Positions 17,508-26,812 are shown, counted from the stretch's first letter. The stretch: DNA of 64,000 nucleotides from Oceanobacillus chungangensis (GCF_003369565.1 NZ_PIOD01000014.1:1-64000); one strand, 5' to 3'. Notes: a model not told the origin generated them from the letters alone. Made by a program: numbers and translations.

Positions 17508-18326
17508 TTATCTTAATCGATAATCTCTCACCATTACATTAATAATCCCACCAATAATAATGATGATACCTAACAAGTAGAACCAAATCATTAGGACAAT
17601 AACAGTTCCTAAGCTGCCATAATTCACCGAGTAATCAGCAATTATATTTATATAATAAGAGAACCCATAGGAAATCGCTTGCCATAATATTGTGCTAATG
17701 ACTGCTCCCCAAACAGCATCTTTTATGTACATTGGCATATTTGGCGCTAGCTTATATAGTGCAAGTAGAACAATAAAGAAAATAATAGTTGAGATTCCCC
17801 AGCGAATGGTATCCCAAATAGCAAGAAAGCTTGACGTTAAGTTAAAAAAGGCGAAGATATGCTCGCCAAGCACTCTTCCAAATACAGGAAGCAACAGGGA
17901 GACAATAATCACTATTATCATAGCGATCGTTAAGACTATCGCGATTAACCTCGTTACGATAAAAGAGCGATTTTCATCAATATGATAGGCTTTATTAAAT
18001 GCCTTTACAATCGCATGCACTGCATTTGATGCAGCCCACAGCGTACCGATAATTCCAATCGATAATAATCCTCCATTTTGCTGATAAAGTATCCGAGAAA
18101 TATTTGTATTTATGAAGTTTACGATATCATCTGGAGCGTAATAGCCAATAAGATCGATAATCATCTGTTCATTAATTGGCAAATAGGCAATAAGATTAAG
18201 CAGAAACAAAAGAAAGGGAAAAAGGGACAACAAGAAAAAATATGCTAATTGTGCAGCTATCCCAAATACATCTACTTCTTCCATCCGCTGGAATAGCTGC
18301 TTCCAAATCACAATGATATTTTTCAC
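17508..18326 (-). CDS. yfkH: YihY/virulence factor BrkB family membrane protein (YfkH)
   Basis: A 272-residue protein with six membrane segments and the family signature LAYFFLLSLFPFLLF near residue 27, plus AVWGAVISTILWQ in the second half. Once called ribonuclease BN, this family's function is unknown. Start is GTG five bases after a GGGAGCGG site. In B. subtilis yfkH follows yfkI and yfkJ, as it does here, but here about 340 bases with a group II intron fragment separate it from yfkI. Confidence 0.85.
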   Translation of the reverse strand: MKNIIVIWKQLFQRMEEVDVFGIAAQLAYFFLLSLFPFLLFLLNLIAYLPINEQMIIDLIGYYAPDDIVNFINTNISRILYQQNGGLLSIGIIGTLWAASNAVHAIVKAFNKAYHIDENRSFIVTRLIAIVLTIAMIIVIIVSLLLPVFGRVLGEHIFAFFNLTSSFLAIWDTIRWGISTIIFFIVLLALYKLAPNMPMYIKDAVWGAVISTILWQAISYGFSYYINIIADYSVNYGSLGTVIVLMIWFYLLGIIIIIGGIINVMVRDYRLR

Positions 18327-18358
18327 TTAAACCGCTCCCAGAAGTTTTTTCTATAATT

Positions 18359-18386
18359 AAAGCCGGCATATAGAAATGCCGACTTT
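18359..18386 (-). terminator. hairpin upstream of yfkH
   Basis: AAAGTCGGCATTTCTATATGCCGGCTTT on the minus strand is a stem of about 10 pairs followed by TTTAATTA. It could end transcription coming from yfkJ-yfkI or attenuate yfkH. Confidence 0.45.
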
Positions 18387-18439
18387 AAATTTGTACCAAA
18401 TAAGAAAGTATAAAAATTACTAATACAATTCTCATGACA

Positions 18440-18660
18440 AGATTGTTCTGCTTTATCTCCCAGCAAGTCTTCTCTCACCTGTTGTCACGAAAAAGATGAC
18501 TTGACGAGTGGTTACTCATGAGGCTTAGCTGCACTTATACCCTAGTGGTGAAAGTCCATCGAAGACGATTGTCGAACCATCCCACACCTTTAATAAGGCA
18601 TGGAAGCTTTCCTTATCTTTAGGGAAAAGTTCAAGTTCATCTAACCAGACACTTATATCT
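18440..18660 (+). mobile_element. group II intron remnant, 5' portion only
   Basis: The stretch with CAGCAAGTCTTCTCTCACCTG, GAGTGGTTACTCATGAGGCT and CCTAGTGGTGAAAGTCCATC resembles domain I of bacterial group II introns. Neither a GTGYG-type 5' end nor a reverse-transcriptase ORF, domain V or 3' end is present, so it is a decayed fragment. The assignment rests on remembered intron sequence and needs a covariance search. Confidence 0.45.
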
Positions 18661-18666
18661 TTATTA

Positions 18667-18963
18667 TTAATTTACGACTTTAACTTCTTTTTTATTCACG
18701 AATTTATCTAAAGTACCTTCAACTTGCTCAAGAGCGTTAATTGTACTTTCAGCTCCGTTAGTAATGCTATGGTTCAATTGATCAACTGTATTTCTTACAT
18801 TTTGAACTGCTTCTGCTGGATTTTGCAATACATAAGTTGCTCCTGATTTTGCATCATTGAGTTTTGTCTTTGCGTAAATCCTTGTTTCTTTATCTGCTAA
18901 AGTTGCCAATCCTCCTACTACCGCACCAATAATTACACCTAACATTAATTTTTGTCTACCCAT
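18667..18963 (-). CDS. YtxH-like small stress protein (YfkI position)
   Basis: A 98-residue protein with a single N-terminal hydrophobic glycine-rich segment (LMLGVIIGAVVGGLATLAD, residues 6-24) and a long amphipathic helical tail, the YtxH-type layout seen in general-stress proteins. It starts 15 bases after yfkJ with a good GGAGAG site, so the two are cotranscribed. B. subtilis yfkI is in the same place. Function unknown. Confidence 0.75.
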   Translation of the reverse strand: MGRQKLMLGVIIGAVVGGLATLADKETRIYAKTKLNDAKSGATYVLQNPAEAVQNVRNTVDQLNHSITNGAESTINALEQVEGTLDKFVNKKEVKVVN

Positions 18964-18978
18964 TTTAATATCTCTCCT

Positions 18979-19455
18979 TTATGTAAGTGAATGTTTTTCT
19001 TTTATATAGTTAAGCAACTGAGTACATCCCTCAGAAACTAACTGATACGTATAATCGAAATTTCCAGTATAGTATGGATCTGGAACATTTTCTTCCTTAG
19101 GTTGATTGACAAAGTCCATAAGCCTTGCAATTACAACCTGATCATCTTGTGACTCCCTAATCAGATGAAGGTCTGCTATATTTTGCTCATCCATCGCAAT
19201 AATATAATTAAAATCATCCCAGTCCTTTTCATTTACTTGACGAGCAGTGATTCCTTCATAGGAAATTCCTTCCCGATCTAACAACTGACTTGTACCCTTA
19301 TGTGGTCCTTTGCCGATATGCCAATCACCAGTTCCACCAGAATCTACAGCAATCCTTTCCGCTAGATTGCCCTTTATTATCAAATCACGAAAAATTGCCT
19401 CTGCCATTGGTGATCTGCAAATATTACCAAGACAAACAAATAGTACACGTATCAT
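18979..19455 (-). CDS. yfkJ: low-molecular-weight protein-tyrosine phosphatase (YfkJ)
   Basis: A 158-residue LMW-PTP. The P-loop CLGNICRS (CX5R, Cys near residue 8) is intact and the general-acid motif DPYYTGNFDYTYQL near 122 is present. Removes phosphate from protein tyrosine or arginine. The second ATG (19455) is the likely start because AAAGGTG is eight bases before it but only two before the first ATG (19461). Promoter: TTGCTT (19514-19509), 18-base spacer, TATAAT (19490-19485). Confidence 0.9.
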   Translation of the reverse strand: MIRVLFVCLGNICRSPMAEAIFRDLIIKGNLAERIAVDSGGTGDWHIGKGPHKGTSQLLDREGISYEGITARQVNEKDWDDFNYIIAMDEQNIADLHLIRESQDDQVVIARLMDFVNQPKEENVPDPYYTGNFDYTYQLVSEGCTQLLNYIKEKHSLT

Positions 19456-19689
19456 TATCATAACACCTTTCTATCTATAACTACATTATACGCAATAAAC
19501 GACCGTCTAAGCAAAAATTGAAACCAATCATTTGGTTAAAAAAATGCTAATTTGTCGTTTTCTCTATGCACCATTATTATGGCTTATTTTACCTCTAAAT
19601 GTAAACCCTAAGAAAAAATCCTCTTGACATTCAATGAATTTTCATAAATATTAGATATATAAAAATATTCAACTAAGGAGGTAGGCAGG

Positions 19690-21054
19690 ATGGAAGAAAT
19701 AATTAAAGCTATTAGTGATTTTGTTTGGGGACCACCAACACTTATTCTAATCGTTGGTACAGGGTTATACTTCACTTTCCGTTTGGGTTTTCTACAATTT
19801 CGGACATTGCCATATGCTTTAAAACTCGCATTTAGCCCAAAAAGACAAGACAAGGAATCTAAGGGAGATATTAGTCACTATGAGGCCTTATCAACCGCTA
19901 TGGCCGCAACAATTGGAACCGGTAACATTATTGGTGTTGCTACAGCAGTCGTACTTGGGGGACCCGGGGCTGTATTCTGGATGTGGGCTACTGCGCTTGT
20001 GGGAATGATCACAAAGTATTCCGAAGCCCTATTAGCTGTAAAATACCGTGTCACAAATACTAAGGGACAAATGTCTGGCGGACCAATGTACTATTTAGAA
20101 AGAGGATTGAAACAAAAATGGCTTGCAGTACTTTTCGCTATTTTTGGTTCATGTGCTGCTTTTGGAATTGGAAATATGGTACAAGCAAACGCTGTATCCA
20201 GTGCACTAAAAGTGTCCTTTAACATTCCTACTTGGGCTACTGGAATATTCTTAACCGTATTAACTGGTATCGTAATTATTGGCGGGATCAAAAGCATTGG
20301 TAAAGTAACTGCTTTTTTCGTACCTTTTATGGCCTTATTTTACGTTATTGGCGGCCTTATTATTATCGGAATGAATTTAGATATTGTCCCATCTATCATT
20401 AACATTATCTTTACTGATGCATTTACTGCACAGGCGGCTGGAGGCGGTATACTCGGTTCGGTCATTAGATGGGGGGTTGCCCGAGGAGTATTCTCTAATG
20501 AGGCTGGACTTGGTTCTGCTCCAATAGCAGCCGCAGCAGCAAAGACAGATTATCCTGCGCGACAAGCACTTGTTTCCATGACGCAAGTTTTTATCGATAC
20601 AATCATTGTCTGTTCAATTACCGGTATTACAATTGTAATGGCTGGATTATATACTGGTTCAGGAGTTACAGCAGATACGTTAACCAACGCATCATTTTCT
20701 CTATTCTTAGGTGAAACAGGGGGATACATCGTTACTTTTGCTATTATCCTATTTGCCTACTCAACACTTGTTGGCTGGTCATACTATGGGGAAAAATGCT
20801 TTAGTTATCTTTTTACAGATAAAGCAATTCCATATTATCGATTTGTTTTTGTACTAGCCGTATTTTATGGCTCTATCGAAACTTTGGATATTGTTTGGGG
20901 ACTTGCTGATATTATGAACGCATTGATGGCAATCCCGAATCTTATCGGACTTTTGGGACTGTCCGGTGTTGTCGTTTATGAAACGAAGAAATTTATGGAG
21001 ATAGCGAAAAAGGAAAAAGAAGAGGCAAAAGCTGCCAAAGCCAAGTCAGCATAA
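19690..21054 (+). CDS. AGCS-family sodium:amino acid (alanine/glycine/glutamine) symporter
   Basis: A 454-residue polytopic symporter with about ten membrane segments. Family landmarks are ATIGTGNIIGVATAV near residue 75, GGPMYYLERGL near 125 and GVARGVFSNEAGLGSAPIAAAAAKT near 261. AAGGAGG is eight bases before the ATG. A glutaminase gene lies 0.7 kb away on the other strand; B. subtilis pairs glsA with the glutamine symporter glnT, so glutamine is a reasonable guess, with alanine the alternative. Confidence 0.88.
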   Translation: MEEIIKAISDFVWGPPTLILIVGTGLYFTFRLGFLQFRTLPYALKLAFSPKRQDKESKGDISHYEALSTAMAATIGTGNIIGVATAVVLGGPGAVFWMWATALVGMITKYSEALLAVKYRVTNTKGQMSGGPMYYLERGLKQKWLAVLFAIFGSCAAFGIGNMVQANAVSSALKVSFNIPTWATGIFLTVLTGIVIIGGIKSIGKVTAFFVPFMALFYVIGGLIIIGMNLDIVPSIINIIFTDAFTAQAAGGGILGSVIRWGVARGVFSNEAGLGSAPIAAAAAKTDYPARQALVSMTQVFIDTIIVCSITGITIVMAGLYTGSGVTADTLTNASFSLFLGETGGYIVTFAIILFAYSTLVGWSYYGEKCFSYLFTDKAIPYYRFVFVLAVFYGSIETLDIVWGLADIMNALMAIPNLIGLLGLSGVVVYETKKFMEIAKKEKEEAKAAKAKSA

Positions 21055-21060
21055 TTAATA

Positions 21061-21095
21061 AAGGGAAGGCCTATAAATGAAATGGCCCTCCCTTT
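21061..21095. terminator. terminator after the AGCS symporter
   Basis: AAGGGAAGGCC / GGCCCTCCCTT stem with one bulge followed by TGTTT; lies between convergent genes. Confidence 0.7.
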
Positions 21096-21097
21096 GT

Positions 21098-21763
21098 TTA
21101 TGCAATTGGCTCGATACACTGGGGATCATTATGTTTAGCAGCATTTACATAATTTCCAACATCATATGCAGTAAGCGCGTCCATCCCAATTGATTGCAAG
21201 AACTGCTTCGCCGTCTCTGGCTGAAGCTTTTGTGGACGGATCCATTCATCTTCCAAAGCCTTAGGTAAAATAATTGGCATCCGGTGATGGATATCCTGCA
21301 TAAATTCATTGGAGTCCTTCGTTAAGATAGTACAAGTAAATAATGTTTTATCATCTTGGAGCCATTTATCCCAAAGTCCTGCAAAGGCAAATAATTTACG
21401 ATCCTTTAGCTCAATGCGCTTCGGTTGTTTCTCACGCTCTGTTTTCTTCCACTCATAAAAACTATCTGCAACTATTAAACAACGTTTTTGCGCCATTAAA
21501 GATTTAAAACTCGGTTTCTCATGTGCAGTTTCACTTCTTGCATTGATCATTTTGTAGCCAATTTTTTCATCTTTTGCCCAGGATGGTACGAGTCCCCAAC
21601 GTAAATACCCTGCCCGCTTTTCCCTGCCATTATGAATAATTGCTAAAACTTGCTGCCCTGGTGCAATATTATAACTTGTTTGATACGATTCGATTGGGTA
21701 TTCTAAATCAAATTCCTGTAAAATTTCGAGTTCATCTGCAAGCAATGTATAGCGTCCACACAT
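21098..21763 (-). CDS. SRAP-family protein (HMCES/YedK), abasic-site crosslinker
   Basis: A 221-residue SOS-response-associated peptidase-family protein that forms a thiazolidine crosslink with abasic sites in single-stranded DNA through Cys2. The start is set at the ATG at 21763 because this exposes the obligatory MCGRY N-terminus; the upstream GTG frame would bury the Cys. Other conserved residues are visible: NARSE near 74, FYEWKK near 102 and HHRMPIIL near 158. It lies 18 bases after the glutaminase stop and may be cotranscribed. Confidence 0.92.
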   Translation of the reverse strand: MCGRYTLLADELEILQEFDLEYPIESYQTSYNIAPGQQVLAIIHNGREKRAGYLRWGLVPSWAKDEKIGYKMINARSETAHEKPSFKSLMAQKRCLIVADSFYEWKKTEREKQPKRIELKDRKLFAFAGLWDKWLQDDKTLFTCTILTKDSNEFMQDIHHRMPIILPKALEDEWIRPQKLQPETAKQFLQSIGMDALTAYDVGNYVNAAKHNDPQCIEPIA

Positions 21764-21781
21764 TTTCCCCACTCCCTTAAC

Positions 21782-22777
21782 TTAAAATATACTCAAATCC
21801 CATTGATTCGCAATATGCCGCAATAAGCGAATGCCAGCAATGCTATTCCCCTGTTTATCAAGGGCTGGACCATATACCCCGATTCCACAACCATCAAGAA
21901 ATGGCAACTGATGGTCCCTTGCACGTGGTGGTGCAACAGCGACAATCCCACCTGATACCCCACTTTTTGCTGGTATGCCAACATATGCGGCAAATTTCCC
22001 GGAAGCATCATACATCCCGCATGTCAGCATCAGAACTTTCGCAAGTCTTGCTACTTGCCTCGGAATAATTTCTTCTTGAGTACTTGGATCTTCTCCATCA
22101 TTTGCAAGAATCATACCCAATCTTGCCAAATCATCAATCGTTATTTCAATTGAACATTGTTTAAAATAGGTTTCCAACGTGAGATCAAGCTCTGATTCTA
22201 AATAGCCCATTTCCAATAAATAATAGCCAATCGCCCTGTTACGCACTGAGGATTCATTCTCTGATTGATACACATCAATATTTAATGGTGGACGATAACC
22301 CAGTATCTTCTCAAGCAATTGATAAAATCCTTCGAGTTTTCGTTCAGCAGTATCGCCAATCAACATAGAGGTTATGGTAATTGCACCTGCGTTGACAAGG
22401 GGGTTAAATGGCTTCTTCACCTGTCTTGTCTCCAGATGCATAATTGAATTGAATGCTCCACCTGTAGGTTCGACATCAACCTTAGACAGTACGTAAGAAA
22501 CTCCCCGTTGTATACAGGCAACAATGAATGTAAATACTTTAGAAATACTTTGGATGGTAAATGGAATTTCGACATTCCCGGATCTTATTTCCATTCCGTT
22601 AATCCCTAATATGGAAATTCCTAGATGCTGCTGATTCGCTTCTTGCAAAATCGGAATATAGGAAGCAACCTCTCCCTCATTCGTATTTTTCTGATAAAAA
22701 TTCACCCAGTCATCAACATAATTTTGCAGCCATTTTTGTGTCGTCTGCGTATTCCAATTTACAATTCCCTGTACCAT
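21782..22777 (-). CDS. glsA: glutaminase
   Basis: A 331-residue serine-dependent glutaminase that hydrolyses glutamine to glutamate and ammonia. It has the beta-lactamase-like fold with the SxxK nucleophile in QSISKVF near residue 79, NAGAI near 134, and a C-terminal SGVSGGIVAVAPP near 275. GGAGG is near the ATG. A sigma-A-type promoter is visible on the minus strand: TTGTAA (22876-22871), 17 bases, TAAAAT (22853-22848). Its partner transporter may be the AGCS symporter nearby. Confidence 0.92.
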   Translation of the reverse strand: MVQGIVNWNTQTTQKWLQNYVDDWVNFYQKNTNEGEVASYIPILQEANQQHLGISILGINGMEIRSGNVEIPFTIQSISKVFTFIVACIQRGVSYVLSKVDVEPTGGAFNSIMHLETRQVKKPFNPLVNAGAITITSMLIGDTAERKLEGFYQLLEKILGYRPPLNIDVYQSENESSVRNRAIGYYLLEMGYLESELDLTLETYFKQCSIEITIDDLARLGMILANDGEDPSTQEEIIPRQVARLAKVLMLTCGMYDASGKFAAYVGIPAKSGVSGGIVAVAPPRARDHQLPFLDGCGIGVYGPALDKQGNSIAGIRLLRHIANQWDLSIF

Positions 22778-22984
22778 GAGATCCTCCTTTTTGGCTTAGT
22801 ATGTGTATTGATAAATGTAATTATCATGGAGAAATACCTATTAATTCATTTTACCTTTCTAATGGTTGAATTACAAAAAGGGAGGGTTGTAAAAGTTATT
22901 TAAACAACCGCTCGCTGGCCGGAAGTCATTCATAATTACTTTTTTCTTATCATTTGTTGCTATTTAGATAAACTTTGGACTAAC

Positions 22985-23105
22985 TAGGAACAAAGTGGTT
23001 TTCGCTCCGGACAGTCACTTTCCGCGAGTCGAGTCTCTAGCAAAGAACGCTATGGGCTCAACATCTTCGCTATTCATGCAGGAGTCACCTGCCTCCCACT
23101 ACTAT
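22985..23105. repeat. dispersed repeat of a second Bacillaceae-type family (copy D)
   Basis: A block starting GTGGTTTTCGCTCCGGACAG and ending GCAGGAGTCACCTGCCTCCC resembles repeats I associate with other Bacillaceae genomes. There is only one copy here, so the call is tentative. The remaining 22778-22984 holds the glsA promoter and nothing else recognisable. Confidence 0.45.
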
Positions 23106-23174
23106 CAATAGCTATAAGAGAGGTAATACCTTCACATCTTGTAGAGTAAGATAATAAATATTGCAACCAACCAA

Positions 23175-23356
23175 TCCCCAGCGGAAGAAATACACGGAGA
23201 CTCCTCGAAAATAAAGTTCAATTTTCTTCGTGCGATGTAACGCTGCCGAAGCTTTACTTGTCCTGCGGGAAGAAGAGCCTAAGTGAGACTATGAAGTGCG
23301 ACAGCGCAAGTAGGCTCACCAGCTCCCCTAAGGTGCGCGTAGTGTATTTCTGGAGC
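23175..23356. repeat. dispersed palindromic repeat, long form (copy B)
   Basis: Reverse-oriented counterpart of copy A (8180-8359): shared blocks include CGTGCGATGTAACGCTGCCG, TGTCCTGCGGGAAGAAGAGCC and GGCTCACCAGCTCCC. Bounded by GCGGAAGAAATACAC and GTGTATTTCTGG. Non-coding. Confidence 0.75.
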
Positions 23357-23483
23357 GACAGCCAAAGAAACAACTATCATTCACAGTCAGTCCATAATTT
23401 ATATCAAGTATTCATCATTAACAATTTCTCGATTAAGTACTACCTTTTAGAAAACAGTCGATACAAAAAATGAATATAAAAAA

Positions 23484-23509
23484 AAGAGACTAGCCGACGC
23501 TAGTCTCTT
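23484..23509 (-). terminator. terminator of the CAP-domain gene
   Basis: AAGAGACTAGC / GCTAGTCTCTT stem followed by a long T-run on the minus strand, ten bases after the stop. Confidence 0.85.
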
Positions 23510-23519
23510 AGTCTATTAA

Positions 23520-24434
23520 TTATTTTCCAATAAATTGTTGTGTCCAGTAGTTGCCATTTTCCACGTATCCTACACCGATGTGTGTGTATTCGCCGTTTAA
23601 GATGTTAGCACGGTGACCTGGACTATTCATCCAACCTTGTACTACTTCTGCTGGAGTACGTTGACCCATTGCAATGTTTTCACCTGCAGTACGGTAAGTG
23701 ATACCGAAGCTCTTCATCATATCGAATGGTGAACCATATGTTGGGCTATTATGATCGAAATAACCGTTTGTAGCCATATCTTTTGATTTTTCACGTGCAA
23801 CTTTGCTTAATTCTGTATCAACTTGAAGTGCAGATAAACCTTGTTTTGCTCTTTCTTGGTTTGTTAATTCTACTACCTCTTGTTCAAATTGGCTTAATGC
23901 AGCGTTTTGGTTATTGTTTTGAGTTTTTTGCTCTGCTGGTTGTTCTTGAACTGGTTGTTGTGCTGGAGCTTTTGGTTGCTCTGCCTTAGCTGGTTGTTCT
24001 GCTTTTTGTTTTGGTTGTTCTGCCTTAGCAGGTTGTTCTGCTTTTTGTTTTGGCTGTTCTGCTTTAGCTGGTTGTTCTGCTTTTTGTTTTGGTTGTTCTG
24101 CTTTAGCTGGTTGTTCTGCTTTTTGTTTTGGTTGTTCTGCCTTAGCTGGTTGTTCTGCTTTTTGCTCTGCTTGCTTCTCTACATTACCTTGTTGCAACTG
24201 AATATTATAACGATTAATTACTTTATTTACTAAATCGTTAATTTTATCCTGTGATAATAATTCTTTTATGTTTGCATCTGTGATACTACCTTTTTCCCCG
24301 TTCACAGAATAATAGATTTTATATTGAACATTCGATTGATCAGCATTTGCTTGAGCATCTGCAGTTGATGTAAAAGCACCTCCAAAAAATAAAGCTGTTG
24401 ATAATGCTGTAACGACACCTATCTTTTTAAGCAT
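23520..24434 (-). CDS. secreted CAP/SCP-domain protein with AEQPK repeats (YkwD-like)
   Basis: A 304-residue exported protein: signal peptide (residues 1-27), a short N-terminal region, a low-complexity linker of about five near-identical units of the type QKAEQPAKAEQPK (about residues 105-155) and a C-terminal CAP domain (about 180-304: LTNQERAKQGLSALQVD, HNSPTYGSPF, AGENIAMG, GWMNSPGHRANIL). YkwD-type proteins are extracellular and poorly understood; the linker may span the cell wall. The repeat copy number could vary between strains. It is divergent from mreBH. Confidence 0.88.
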   Translation of the reverse strand: MLKKIGVVTALSTALFFGGAFTSTADAQANADQSNVQYKIYYSVNGEKGSITDANIKELLSQDKINDLVNKVINRYNIQLQQGNVEKQAEQKAEQPAKAEQPKQKAEQPAKAEQPKQKAEQPAKAEQPKQKAEQPAKAEQPKQKAEQPAKAEQPKAPAQQPVQEQPAEQKTQNNNQNAALSQFEQEVVELTNQERAKQGLSALQVDTELSKVAREKSKDMATNGYFDHNSPTYGSPFDMMKSFGITYRTAGENIAMGQRTPAEVVQGWMNSPGHRANILNGEYTHIGVGYVENGNYWTQQFIGK

Positions 24435-24894
24435 CTTCGTACACTCTCCTTTTGTTTTGTTTGCTTCTGTCTTGCAAAATTATCATAGCACGGTTTTTCT
24501 GTAATATTTGTGGCAGGTTTTCCCATGCTAGATAACTAGATTTGAGACTTTATTATCATTTTCCTAAACCCTTGTAAATACTAGATTTTGCATCTAATAG
24601 AATGAAAATAATATGGGAAATTCTTGGTTTTTTGGTATAAACTTCATTAAAGTTACAGTTGACACCTTTTAAAATCAGCTCTTTTATTACAAAACAGAGA
24701 AAAGTGTAACGGAAATGTCACTTGATTTGTACCTGCTTGGTGCGATAATTTAATAGTATCCTTTTTATATAAAGATACAATGAGGGAAATTGTAGTTGTT
24801 GCGAATTTTGCTTCAAACGAACATGGACCCCCAGAAAATATAGTCTAAAGTAGTAATTATATAGAAGAAACTGTCATTATTGGAGGAACCAAAT
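24435..24894. promoter_or_regulatory. divergent control region between the CAP gene and mreBH
   Basis: A 460-base non-coding gap. An ACCCCC hexamer at 24827-24832, 62 bases before the mreBH start, resembles the -35 element of B. subtilis sigma-I promoters, but the expected CGAA is replaced by CTAA twelve bases later. No firm sigma-A promoter stands out. Confidence 0.3.
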
Positions 24895-25902
24895 ATGTTT
24901 TCAAATGCAGAAATTGGAATAGATTTAGGTACTGCGAATATTCTCGTCTATTCTAAGACTAAAGGAATTGTTCTAAACGAGCCATCTGTTGTGGCTATTG
25001 ATATTAATACAAAACAAGTTGTTGCAGTAGGTGTGGAAGCAAAAGAAATGATCGGAAAAACACCACAAAACATTATTCCAATTCGCCCATTAAGAGATGG
25101 CGTTATCGCGGATTATGATGTTACGTCACAAATGTTAAAGGCATTATTAAAGAAGGTAAGCAAGAAGATTGGTATCTCGATGCGGAAGCCCACAGTCGTT
25201 GTTTGTACTCCTTCCGGAAGTACAACAGTAGAACGACGTGCAATTCATAATGCTGTCACAAGCTATGGTGCAAAGCATGTCCATATAATTGAAGAACCCG
25301 TTGCCGCTGCGATTGGTTCTGATCTGCCAGTTGATGAACCAATTGCAAATGTTGTTATTGATATTGGCGGTGGGACAACTGAGGTAGGAATTATTTCATT
25401 TGGTGGCGTTGTCTCATGTAATTCTGTCCGTATCGGAGGAGATAAGATTGACGAAGAGATTATTCAAAATATCCGTAAACAATACAATATTCTTATCGGT
25501 GAACGAACTGCGGAAAATATAAAAATAGAGATCGGTTATGCTCATCCAAATCATAAGGAAGCAACGATGGAAGTTCGTGGCCGTGATATGGTTACAGGGC
25601 TACCTAAGACAATTACCGTATCATCAACGGAAGTATATGCGGCGATTAAAGAATCGCTTGAGCAAATTTTAGAAACGGTCCGCGCTACATTGGAAGATTG
25701 CCCACCTGAACTAAGTGGCGATATTGTTGATCACGGAATTGTGTTATCTGGTGGCGGATGTTTACTAAATGGGATGCAAGAATGGCTTGCAAATGAAATC
25801 AGTGTCCCTGTACACATGGCACCAAATCCACTAGAATCGGTAGCAATCGGTACTGGACGTGCATTAAAGATGTTGAACAAACTACAAAAAGCAGCAAAAT
25901 AA
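24895..25902 (+). CDS. mreBH: MreBH, actin-like cell-shape protein
   Basis: A 335-residue MreB-family ATPase that forms membrane-bound filaments directing cell-wall synthesis; MreBH in B. subtilis guides the hydrolase LytE. Phosphate and nucleotide loops are visible: [14 protein letters not shown] near residue 6, [13 protein letters not shown] near 105, [11 protein letters not shown] near 156 and [11 protein letters not shown] near 285. Near-identity to MreBH landmarks, including the MF start and [15 protein letters not shown], and a length of 335 favour MreBH over MreB or Mbl. The ATG at 24895 is used; the upstream TTG lies at the GGAGG site itself. Confidence 0.88.
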   Translation: MFSNAEIGIDLGTANILVYSKTKGIVLNEPSVVAIDINTKQVVAVGVEAKEMIGKTPQNIIPIRPLRDGVIADYDVTSQMLKALLKKVSKKIGISMRKPTVVVCTPSGSTTVERRAIHNAVTSYGAKHVHIIEEPVAAAIGSDLPVDEPIANVVIDIGGGTTEVGIISFGGVVSCNSVRIGGDKIDEEIIQNIRKQYNILIGERTAENIKIEIGYAHPNHKEATMEVRGRDMVTGLPKTITVSSTEVYAAIKESLEQILETVRATLEDCPPELSGDIVDHGIVLSGGGCLLNGMQEWLANEISVPVHMAPNPLESVAIGTGRALKMLNKLQKAAK

Positions 25903-25916
25903 ATGAATGCTATCTT

Positions 25917-25947
25917 AGCCCCTATGCATCGTTGATGTATAGGGGCT
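25917..25947 (+). terminator. terminator of mreBH
   Basis: AGCCCCTATGCATC / GATGTATAGGGGCT stem followed by TTATAT; about 15 bases after the stop. Confidence 0.8.
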
Positions 25948-26159
25948 TTATATGTGTTCAGCTTAACTAAATATGATTCCCTTTTCTTTCGTAATAATAA
26001 GCACTGCACAAGGAGATCAAAGTTAATAATACCAGCGTTCTAAAACAATTTTTCTGCACTTACGAAATAATTTGGGGGAGCTTCCGTGCGATTCCAACAT
26101 TAAAAACGCTTCCCAGGATTTACTTCCTAATCTCAAATAAATAAGATAAGTATTCCACA

Positions 26160-26669
26160 CTAGTAAACATCTAATGCAACCGCATAAATGCCTGTACCTT
26201 CTTCCCAAGTTGCCAATATTTCATATACTGACTTCCCTATTCTCTTTACGTCTTTAAAATCGTTGTAAGTTGCTACCATATTATCATTGTGATCGTAAAC
26301 TCTTATTTCATAATGAAGTGGTTCCTTTTCGAAGTTTAGTATGATAGTTTTACTTAGATTAACAGTCACCGCATTTTCAATGTTAACTAATTCTGTCGCT
26401 GGCATAGAATCTGCTTCTATACTTATCATTTGTCCTGTTTTAGAATCCAAATAACTCCAACTGTAGCCACCTTGACTTGTTTTAACTGTTTCTTCGCCAA
26501 ATGAAATTGTTAATGAAGGTGGTTTCTCATTATAAGTCCAATGATCTTCCTGGGATGCTTCATTACCACTTGAAGCATCATATTGTTCTGTACTGGTTTC
26601 AATAAAAATACTGCAACCTACTAGAGCACATTGCATAAAAATCACACTTATTATATAAAGTAATTTCAA
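26160..26669 (-). CDS. small lipoprotein of unknown function
   Basis: A 169-residue protein with a lipoprotein signal (LVGC, Cys near residue 19) and a predicted beta-rich outer domain. It starts with TTG five bases after GAGGTG. I do not recognise the family. It is one of three unrelated lipoproteins in the 26-31.4 kb block. Confidence 0.7.
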   Translation of the reverse strand: MKLLYIISVIFMQCALVGCSIFIETSTEQYDASSGNEASQEDHWTYNEKPPSLTISFGEETVKTSQGGYSWSYLDSKTGQMISIEADSMPATELVNIENAVTVNLSKTIILNFEKEPLHYEIRVYDHNDNMVATYNDFKDVKRIGKSVYEILATWEEGTGIYAVALDVY

Positions 26670-26812
26670 AATATCACCTCTCTAAATTAGCCATTAAATT
26701 AGGGCTTATCGACATTACGGATATAACATTTCCCGATAACTTGACGGATCTTTATCGTGAATGATTGGTTCCTGTTTTCTGCTTGCTTATAGTTTTGAAA
26801 CTGTTGGTGATT

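Noticed and set aside
23907-24233. Plus-strand 108-codon frame rich in Leu, Phe, Trp and Cys
   Set aside because: It is the antisense shadow of the AEQPK repeat of the CAP-domain protein.
26023-26208. Minus-strand 61-codon frame between mreBH and the lipoprotein gene
   Set aside because: It overlaps the lipoprotein's 3' end in another frame and has no ribosome site; could be part of a repeat but no second copy was found.
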